Positions 33,733 to 42,246 of a stretch of 64,000 bases of DNA are shown here, one piece after another. Below the pieces are notes generated by a model, which was not told the DNA's origin, did no database searches, and saw only the letters and a list, made by a program, of their open reading frames with translations. The position numbers and the translations under genes are program-made. Source of the DNA: Leucogyrophana mollusca (taxonomy: Eukaryota > Basidiomycota > Agaricomycetes > Boletales); contig MU266334.1 in the NCBI GenBank assembly GCA_021014945.1, forward strand, positions 36,005 through 100,004, read 5' to 3'. Numbering within the stretch: the stretch's first letter is position 1; each line of letters begins with the position of its first letter.

Positions 33733-34280
33733 TAAATATAGAAGATGTGATGTGATGCATACCTCAGGCTGAAGTGCATGCATAAACATTTTGTCTGTCG
33801 TCAGGATATGCAATGGCCCAGAAATGTGCATCCTTGTGGTGCTATCTGGAATCGAAGTCGGACTTAGACCCCTTCTACCCCCGCGGCGGCGCCCGCTTCT
33901 AACGCTATGAGAGTCAAACGAGAACAAGCTATTTTCATGGCAAGGTCACAGCACCTTAAGTACAACAGCCATACGAGTAACCTGGGCAGGAAGGCTCCAT
34001 GCTGGGCTTGTCGATACATATTTAGCACGCTATGATGGGACGGCCAGCCCTTGAGTCCATAGCCAGCCCCTGCCTGTGTTCGAATAGTGAACTGTACTGC
34101 CTGGGATCATTCCTCAGGACACCGCTCAATTGATGTGTTAGGGTACCGAACTTTCGCACAATTCTCCGCAGACAGACCTGTTCCATGAAGGGGTATATAA
34201 AGTAGACCGAAAGAGTTCTGGGTGATCAGTGCGTCAGTCCACCTTTGATCCAGCTCCACACTATCATCGGCTTACTGACC
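33733..34280. other. Intergenic upstream of the repeat precursor
   Basis: Holds the promoter of the precursor. A clear TATATAA at 34194-34200 lies 81 bp before the start codon. No gene recognised. Confidence 0.45.
34194..34200 (+). promoter_or_regulatory. TATA box of the precursor gene
   Basis: GGGTATATAAAG sits 81 bp upstream of the ATG at 34281. The strong TATA suits a regulated, highly expressed gene. Confidence 0.6.
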
Positions 34281-34945
34281 ATGTGTCGCCCCACATCACT
34301 GTTCTGCGCTATTTTGCTTGCTTCATCTGCTATCAGCAGCCCAATCAATGGTGCAGGTGGGTAGCTCTGCTTAGATGCGTGGTCGTGTGCCTTCATGAGA
34401 TGACATAAATTATATAGTAATACGGAGTGCCGACGAACCTGAAACTAGCCCTGTCGCAGGTCTGCTGTGGGCGGGGAATGTCCACCAGGAAGTATCTCAT
34501 CGCGAGGGTCAGTGACGGCTATGTTGTTAGTCTTCATCCGTCCATAACTCGACCACTTTTCGCAGTTGATGAATCTACACCGGAAGCTCAAACCACTGCA
34601 GTTGCTGGAGCGCTGTGGCGGAATCACGTCCATCAGGAGGTATCTCCTCGTGGTGGGTAGTACTATTGGGATCAGCCCTCGATGCACAAGGTGACCATTT
34701 CCACAGCCGTAAGTTCTACAGCGACGACAGCGGCGACAACGGCCACAGTGTATCCCGGTGCGCTCTGGCGAAACCGCGTCCACGCGGAAATCTCCCCCCG
34801 CCAAGGTCAGTGCAAGCCAAGATGCTGGCATATGCAAAATCTGAACTTTGGCACAATAGCAACAAGTGAGCCAGAGACCACGCCAGTTCCTGGAGCCCTC
34901 TGGCAGAAACATGTCCACGAGGAAGTATCCGCCCGCGATGGCTAG
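34281..34945 (+). CDS. Secreted repeat precursor, candidate RiPP precursor (four exon-borne repeats)
   Basis: Five exons (34281-34356, 34418-34507, 34566-34652, 34707-34805, 34860-34945) give 145 residues. Exon 1 encodes a signal peptide (MCRPTSLFCAILLASSAISS). Each later exon encodes one repeat: Ser/Thr/Pro-rich spacer, then GLLWAGNVHQEVSHR, GALWRNHVHQEVSPR, GALWRNRVHAEISPR and GALWQKHVHEEVSAR. The consensus is G-[AL]-L-W-x3-V-H-x-E-[VI]-S-x-R. All four introns are phase 1 (50-60 nt), so each repeat exon can be duplicated or lost without a frame change. There are no cysteines in the repeats. Each unit ends in a single Arg (HR, PR, PR, AR), not Lys-Arg, so classic Kex2 processing is not obvious, although Kex2 can also cut after Pro-Arg. 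With a UstYa gene next door it looks like a dikaritin-like precursor. The alternative is a secreted repeat protein with another role. Acceptor choice in exon 4 is uncertain. Confidence 0.75.
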
Positions 34946-34964
34946 TTATGTACACAGATTCTGC

Positions 34965-35275
34965 CCCGGGAACGCTCCGGCGGGGCCATGTATACCAGGA
35001 AGTGTCCCCTCGCGATGGTCAGCTGTAGCCCGAGAATTCGTTACTTATACTCTCGATATCTAATATCATTGACATATGTCGTTCCCCGTTCCGCGCCAAG
35101 GTACGCCAGATGTAAAAGTGATTGCGCAGGCAGCAAAGAATTTACTGTTTGGTTGTACGTCCTTGCGGATCGAAGAGGTCCTTGTAGATCGAAGCGAGGT
35201 ACCGAGCCGCTGGTATCATAATATAAATTATAAGCCCGCGGCTGGCGTCTGTCAGGAGGTATCGTGTGGGGGGCA
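34965..35275 (+). repeat. Decayed extra precursor repeat units after the stop
   Basis: After the TAG at 34943-34945, a fifth unit is readable at about 34965-35017 (HVYQEVSPRD, followed by a GTCAGC donor). A last, more damaged one lies near 35235-35275 (GVCQEVSCGG). The site where unit 4 should splice onward reads G/GCTAGT instead of G/GTNNGT, and only 17 nt separate it from the next acceptor-like CAG. The frame therefore runs into the stop. These units appear to have been cut off from the gene by loss of a donor and most of an intron. Confidence 0.6.
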
Positions 35276-35415
35276 GTGCTAAAGGATGTGCACGAGTTGT
35301 GGCCGCATAGCTGCTAGTGCGAATGCTCGGTGTAGGCTCGTCGACGACCTTGCGGCTGGCGTGCTGGAGGCAGGCGCGATGACTTTGGTTGAGAACTTTC
35401 CATCCCCAAGTCACC

Positions 35416-35916
35416 TCACGGCTTCCGATTCAAATTGGTAATGGGCATAGGCCTTTTTGAGAAAACTATCTTCTTCTTCACCACCGCTTTAATAGTCCAG
35501 CCAGTAGACACATTCAGATCGGCCCGGGGCTCTCCTCGGGGTTTCTCTTGTGCGTCGGGAACAACCTCCGAATCCTGAGAGCCCGTGTTGCGTTGTAGAA
35601 CACCTAGCGGCTTGGGTAAATTGGCTATCTTTCCTTCAAGGAGGTGATGGCCAATAAGAAGGGTCGGTTTGTCCTGGGGAAGATATTGTTTTGTTCGTGA
35701 GCTGCTGTGTCGGGGTGGCCAGCGCGATCCACTCACAGGGTTGTCCACGTTCAGCTTTCCGACTAGGCGGCCGTCTCTGTCACAGCTCTCATTGCATTCG
35801 ACATCCAACGATCCTTGGAGCTCTATCAGACACAGTTCGTCATTGCCGAGCCTCGCAAGTGATGGGGGAAGTGTAGGGTTGTCGTTCTTGGTGGAGACGG
35901 ATATTGGTACGATCAT
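35416..35916 (-). CDS. CTF8: Ctf8, subunit of the Ctf18 alternative clamp loader
   Basis: Two exons (35916-35737 and 35673-35416) joined over a 63-nt intron give 145 residues starting MIVPISVSTKNDNP. Ctf8 blocks: LCLIELQGSLDVE, GRLVGKLNVDNP, then PTLLIGHHLLEGKIANLPKP, and near the end WTIKAVVKKKIVFSKRPMP. Ctf8 binds Ctf18 and Dcc1 and helps load PCNA and establish sister-chromatid cohesion in the nucleus. The length matches the family (about 120-150 residues). The intron length is a multiple of three and has no stop, so an unspliced reading also looks open, but the intron sequence breaks the conserved block. Housekeeping gene marking the edge of the accessory region. Confidence 0.88.
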   Translation of the reverse strand: MIVPISVSTKNDNPTLPPSLARLGNDELCLIELQGSLDVECNESCDRDGRLVGKLNVDNPVSGSRWPPRHSSSRTKQYLPQDKPTLLIGHHLLEGKIANLPKPLGVLQRNTGSQDSEVVPDAQEKPRGEPRADLNVSTGWTIKAVVKKKIVFSKRPMPITNLNRKP

Positions 35917-36209
35917 GCTGTTGGTACGAGCTGATAGTCAGTGTTTGTTCCGGCGATGAAGTCCTGACTACAAAGGTGCTGTGACAATCACAAAAGGACG
36001 ATGAAATCACGAAGCAGCTGGAAATTGGAAAGACGCAAAGAGGGACGCGACGCGTCTGTTTCACTGGTAGGACCCCGAGAGCACATTATAGTCAGTCCCT
36101 GCATCATCATGCTCAGACTGCTCCGAGTAGGTCCACTTGGAACACAGGACCTCATGTTAAGGCGGAGCAAAGATAAAGTGGGCTAAGTGATAATACGTTT
36201 ACACGTAGT
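35917..36209. other. Intergenic, nothing recognised
   Basis: 5' flank of CTF8 and 3' flank of ATG15 on the same strand. No motif. Confidence 0.4.
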
Positions 36210-37736
36210 CTACGGAGGAAAATCACCGAACTCCCAACCATAGCATTCCTGTCGCAGCTCACGTCAGACATCGATCCACACATGTAGGTATCAAAAGAAA
36301 CGTACCACACATTCTTGCTCGGCTTCGGCCGGCGGGACCTCCCGCCCTACTTCGAGGCTTGGCTGCCAAGGCTCCTTGAGGATATTCTCTATGACATTGA
36401 CGATGCCGTGGGTGCGTATATCGACGGACCATGACAAGTTAGATACGGTATCATACACTATGGACTTGCCCAAATGGCACCTACATCTCACCAGTCAGCG
36501 GTACAAGCGGACAAAATCACGCGGGAGCTAACCGAGTTTCCAGAGCGTACCCGCCGAGAGCACAGGAGGACAAGATACCGTTGCAGGTCCCCATTGCAAT
36601 CGGGTCGGCAGTATGATAGACGTGCGTAATATGCTGCGTGGAAGGCTAGGATGTGATTTGTCAACGAGGGCGTGAATGGAGACAAGTATGGTTCACTACC
36701 GGCGCGGGAAGATGTAAGCGCCTCGAGGCGGTCTTCTCGCCCGGGGACTCAAATGCAACGACGGGAACACCGAACGTGACACCTAGTAGGGAGCTCAGTG
36801 CTCCTCCCAGTGAGTGGCCGATAATCCAGATGTTGGACGTGGGATACATATATGTCAAGTTATTGTATAAATTCTGACAGCGGAATCAGTCAGTTCCTCC
36901 AGTTTCTAGGATCTACGGTACTATGCTCACCGTGCCAATAGGATAAAATAAGCTGTCTTCTATCAGCGCGTCCTCCAAGCAGTTTTGATCGCATTTCCAG
37001 CCACCGCGATAGCACCCACAGACTGTTGTCCACGTCCAGTCTATCCTAGCGCAGCAGCAACTAAAGAGAAGGTTGTCATTCAACTTGTCTTTCTTCGCGG
37101 TTGGTCCTCCTCCCGAGAAAATGGCCGAAGAAGTTCCCTTGATCGACAGAACAATGGTTGAATTGTCTGGTGTCGCGAACACGTACCCGCGGAAGCCATC
37201 AGCATCTGGCTCCCATCCGACGGGATAATGCTGTTTATGAAGACGGCGGCACTCTTTCAGTCTGACCGTATAGATACTCGGGCCGCGTACTCACCTTGAT
37301 CCACTGTTCATTTAGTTCATACCAAGCTGGGTCGTCGCGGGCAACATATGCATTGTTCGTCATCTTTGCGAGCTCCAGCAGGGTTTCCCGGCTCTCCACA
37401 TCTGGGCCGAGTATCTCCTGTTCCTCCCATTGCAAGTGGACGCTTTGGGAGTCTCTCATCGAGCGCGTCCGGGCGTTAGAGAATGCACCAAGAGATGGTG
37501 GCTTATAAGATGTTATATTTGTTGCGCGCAGCGCATACGAGGCTTGAAAGGCCGTCCGAGCAGCTGGGGCATCGGAGAACACAACATGAGCGGAAGGCGA
37601 GACAGCATGCTCGTGTCGCAGCTCAAACTGTAGGCTCGGCTTTAACTGTTCTTCATAACTCGGATGCTGCTCGGCCTTGTCAAGGAAGAAATCCAGCAGA
37701 GGGATAAGCAGAGCCGTCAATGCCTTTGGTAGCATG
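36210..37736 (-). CDS. ATG15: Atg15, vacuolar phospholipase of autophagic bodies
   Basis: Class 3 lipase that breaks down autophagic body membranes in the vacuole. The start [19 protein letters not shown] gives the N-terminal membrane anchor expected for Atg15. Blocks in order: [64 protein letters not shown], the nucleophile motif [15 protein letters not shown] (GxSxG), [36 protein letters not shown] and the C-terminal [13 protein letters not shown] after a short last exon ending at 36210. The C-terminal block and the DIRTHG motif distinguish Atg15 from other lipases. Catalytic Ser is present; His is expected in the DIRTH region. About six introns, all short. It shares the strand with the trehalase and ATG22 genes downstream in coordinate order. 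Confidence 0.9.
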
Positions 37737-38126
37737 GAGCATAGCAGCACTAGCTTCCGAGATGATGCCAGCAAAGGCAGCAGCCTGGGTAAGACCTCTG
37801 GCACCCTCCTTACGCGGTCATCGATTCCATGACAAACGTTGCTGCTCTTGCCGCCAGAGACCAGCAAAACAAAGAAATCGTAGTTGCGATCGACGAGTTC
37901 CAATATTTAAGGATGATAGGTAGATCTATGGGACAGGAAGGATGGTAGAGATACACAGGAGAAACGGCAAAGCGAAACAAGGACACGAAAACTCTATGGA
38001 CATCTACGAAACCTATTAAAGACTCGATATTCGTCACTGAAGGGCATATTAGGCCACCAGGCGCCAGATTATGGTATCTATGCGAAAAGCGGGAGGTTGT
38101 GGGTCCTATGTTGTGGGTGTAGGTGG
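37737..38126. other. Intergenic between ATG15 and trehalase
   Basis: 390 bp, promoter of ATG15 and 3' flank of trehalase. No motif seen. Confidence 0.4.
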
Positions 38127-40962
38127 TCAAGCTGCTGAGGCTACGAGGCTGAGGGATTCCATTGCAAGATCGAGGGGGTCGGTAGCAGCTGCAGTAGCCT
38201 GTGCGACTGCGATGTCTGCGTTCGCTGATCTGCCGAAGAAGACCTCGGGGCTGGTGCACGCTGCGACGGCGCGCCGCATATGCATGGTTAGGAAAGACAG
38301 TCCAACTTGGTATGCAGCTACGCGAAGGTAGGTCAGCTAACCATGATCCGTCCGACAACCATGACCTGACTTACAATTCATCCAACCGAAGCCCTCGCGA
38401 GGAACCATCTTGAAGTCGATGCCTTGGTTCCCGTACTCGGCATCAACCAAATGAGAGAGCCTCACTGCATCGAACTAGAAACAGGCCAAAGTCAGTGGCA
38501 GAAAACCACATGCGATTCTCGATCACTGACCTTCTCTGGGACGACCCCGTTGAAGTCAACAAAGGCAGTGGTCATCCTATAAGAAACAGGGGTAAGGGAT
38601 ATGACATGGATCGAATTTCATAAACGCACATGTAAAGGAATCTGTAGGCCAGTCTCTGTGCGTCTTCCAAGTAGCCATATCGCTCAAGACCAACCCATGT
38701 CATGATCTGATGAGGAGGCCTGTATCACATGGTTAGGGCGAGATTTTACGCTTGTGCGAAGTAAGACACTGACCAAGCATAACTGGAAACGGCGGAAGTA
38801 AGTAAGGTTTAATGGACGAAAGCTGGGGGACGTACGGGTAGTCCCATTGTCGATTAGGCCTGTCCAAAGATATCTTCCCGCGCGATTCCTCAGTCCCGGA
38901 CACCAGTCCGCCGAGCACCTCAAACTTCTTCAGTGATTGAGAGCTGATCGGAAAGAAGAGTTAGCCGCCGCCGCCAGAGCGCCAAGGAATTTAAAGACAC
39001 TAACACAAGCTTCCAGCACTGCTCTTCGCTGGCACATCCTGCCCAAAGCACCCAAAACGCCGTCACGCTCTCGTAGAGAATCTGTTTCTCTGTAACAGTG
39101 TCATAGTCGAAGTAGAGGTTTTTGCTCTCGTTCCAGAGGTATTTGTCAATCATATCCTTGCGCCATTCGGCCCGAGCGAACCACTCATCGCTCGTCTGAG
39201 CCCTCAAGGTTGATCTCTCCCTGTACGGGTTGGCGTACGCTTCAACCGACGGTGGGAAGGGCGCAAGAGGGAAATCTTGTTCCAGATACAGCTCGTCGTC
39301 GAATACCTCCCGGATGGCAGTTCCAATGTCGACCTCGTATTTGTACAACAGAGCCTGCAGATCGATCGTGCCAAGGTTAGCGCAACGCTTCTCGAATCGG
39401 TACGTCGTGTCGTGTCCTGATTCTCGCACAGATCGATCATGCAGGAAGTACTCATCGAGCTCAGGCTCTTTGAGAATTCCGTCGTTGTACTTATCGCTGA
39501 ACTCGAGAACTGAGATGCCATGCTTGGCGGCGAAGGGCTCGAGGATGTGTGTGAAGTGCGTGGCCTCAGTTTCCGGTGGGATTCCCAATCCGTCAGGGCG
39601 GTAACGAGACAGTCCGGTCTTGGGGTCAATGCGGGGCTCCGCGACCCAGATGGTATGGTACTCTTTGATTGCCGCTTGGATAGCGCGCTTGAGCCACTGC
39701 CGGTTCTCCTCGATATCCGAGCGGTCCAGTTGGTTATAGATCTGCAGTGCCATATCCGTAAGGAACGGAGGTTGCGTCCTGCACAGGTAGTAACTCCGGC
39801 TACCATTGAGAATCTTCCCGTAGTGCTTGATCTCGAAGATGAAATGATCGACCATGCCCTTCGCCATCGTCACTTGCCCGTCAACAAGCAGGCCGAGACT
39901 GATAAAGTACGAATCCCAGTTATACAGCTGCAGTGCATGACAGATTATTAGCTTTCATTTGACAGCGAGATTTCCAAAAACAAACCTCGTTGAAGCGCGC
40001 GCCTGGCACGATAAATGGGATGCCTTTCAGCGTACGTCCTCCTTTGCCATCATCAACTTCGTTCATCGCCAAGGCCAAGAGACCAGGCTTCGAGTTCAGG
40101 CTCTTTACAAAGTGCGGGTCGTCATTCTTCTCTGGTAAGACCTGAACATCGAGGTTCATGTGCGGCTTATCGCGAGCGACCTTTCTATAGTACTCAGCCA
40201 TGGCAGGCTCGCCGTACGGAACGTAGATACGAGGCTGAACACGCCCGGTACGGTTCTTTGGGTCTGCGGTGATAATTTCCAGACCATCGCCGTCAATGCG
40301 GCGCGTCAATGAATGCCAGAAAGAGTTTTTGATCATTCGCGAAAGACGATCGACAGGGTTCTCTGTCAAACGAGCTTCATCGAGAACGATGCGCTTCCTG
40401 TTATGGTCGCGAGCAAGGGCAAGCTCTTGAAGAAGATTCGAAAGCATGTAGGTTCCCTGTTCACAATAAGATCAGTATTCGACTCTAAATCATTAGTACG
40501 GAGACTTACGCGGATATCGAACGTTTTGAAACCGTTACTGGTGGCCGTCCCAAGCGCCATCATCTTTGGGCCAGCATCAGTGACACTAATCTGTAGATCG
40601 CCATCGGTATCTTCCTGCTCAAGAACCACACGAATCGTCTCTTCCACATCAATCAAAAATCGCCTTGGGCCAGTGACACTCTTCTCATCGTGTGACATTC
40701 TCCTTGCTCTCATGTGAGAGTCCTCTTCAAAGAGCGGCGCGCGTTTGGGGTTATACCCGTGGATATGCGACTACGAATGCGAAAGTTCAGGTTTGGCTAC
40801 AGGTCAATTTAACGAACCAGACATCCTTACATGACTGTAAGTCCTGGAACGAGTGTATGACTCGCCACCACCATAGTAGGTAGCAGCGTCGACGTTAACG
40901 GGTCGCTGTTCAGCGTCGTCGATGAATGATACGCCAGTAGGATGGTTCAAAGCGGGAGCCAT
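38127..40962 (-). CDS. NTH1: Neutral trehalase (GH37)
   Basis: Hydrolyses trehalose to two glucose in the cytosol when growth resumes. It starts [16 protein letters not shown] (ATG 40962) and ends [15 protein letters not shown] at 38127, about 750 residues like yeast Nth1. The regulatory N-terminus has RSRTYSHSH and [10 protein letters not shown], the latter a PKA-type RRxS site. It is followed by the calcium-binding loop [17 protein letters not shown] (yeast: D-x-D-x3-Q-x4-D). The catalytic part carries the GH37 signatures [20 protein letters not shown] and RQWDYP plus [15 protein letters not shown] and EGFGWMNSAYQVG. Around nine short introns. Regulation by PKA, 14-3-3 and calcium, as in yeast, is inferred from these motifs. 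No break seen. Confidence 0.93.
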
Positions 40963-42246
40963 GGTGAAAGAAAATGATTAAAGAGCGAGCAGAACGGATG
41001 TAAAGGACCAAGGAAGAGAGCCACGGAGTACTCTGTGGGGTAAAGTAGTGAAGGTAGTTCCGGTCAAGGGGTTGGCCCAATTTATGCTAAGCGAAATTCG
41101 GTCCGCTAATTCCACGTTTTCTCCAAAAATATAGTGGAGATTTAGCGCTGGTCGGCGGACACGATACTTGGTAACGGGCGGCGATGTAGGCACTAAACGA
41201 CAACGACGACGGGAGAACTGGGTGAAGATCTTGGAAACCTGTTTTATTTCTGGGATATAAGCTCATTAATCGAATATTAACAGGCTAGCTGCTACGCCTA
41301 CCTGGAGGCTACCTGCAGTGCGAACTCCGCGTATGTCGCAACCTGAGTTCCTGGGGCTTTCTGGCTGTGTCGATCTGGATGTCTTTCAGGTCACTTTCAG
41401 GTCAAGGGGACACACTGAACGCGTTCAACCGACAGTCTTTTTATACCTTGAAAGCTAGGATCAGGGGGAACGGACAATGTTGCCCTTCCCACATTCATCA
41501 CCCCGGCACACGAGCCACAGATCCTTGCTCCATACTTCAGATTCGATTCTCGTGGTCGTGTTTTCCTTCTTTAACTGCATAATTAACTCCGTCCTTCCCT
41601 TCCCTTCCCTTCCGGAAACCCGATGACGTCGACCTTCATGTTCATTTCGGCTCGAGTCTGCTCATGATAAGCACTGCAGTGCGATTTACCTCTTCCCTCG
41701 CGTGGCTGATCGTTATCTGTCGGTCACGAATCACGACCGAAATATTCGTATGTCTTTCCCGTATTTCCGAGACCCCAGGCTCCGGGCGACGGGTTCACAC
41801 CATCATGCGTCAAGCACCGATTTTTGATGCTTGCGTGGAACACTCATTACTGGCGGCCATCACATGCACAGCGGAAGGCAAGGGGACTCCACGGTGAACC
41901 TACATTCGCAGGGACAAATGGGTATCTTGACGTCAGAGAGCTGTCGGCGTCAACAGTGCTTCTCTGATTCTCCAATCTCCATTGTCCCTTTATCAGCCTT
42001 TTATCAGTTGCTGAAGCTTAGCCGTTATTGCCGCCCGCCAATAGTCATCTTATCTCATCTACGTACAGATGAGAAGGGAGTTACAGATCGCGGGACGTCA
42101 CACAACGCGTCCGGCGTGTCTTCGCACGTAAAGATACACCATTCGGCCAAGTGGGTCCTCTCAAGAAATGCCGAAATTCATGAATAATCCCCACAGAAAG
42201 CCACCGTACATGGTGTGTGGATTACGAGGACAATTTGAAGGGATCT
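40963..42246. other. 1.3-kb intergenic, trehalase promoter side
   Basis: No gene recognised. A short pyrimidine repeat, three to four copies of CCCTT, lies at about 41592-41613. The region between 41600 and 42200 has only unrelated short frames. Confidence 0.4.

Noticed and set aside
39204..39806. 200-codon minus-strand ORF
   Set aside because: Same strand but wrong frame of the trehalase gene, whose conserved frame covers the region.
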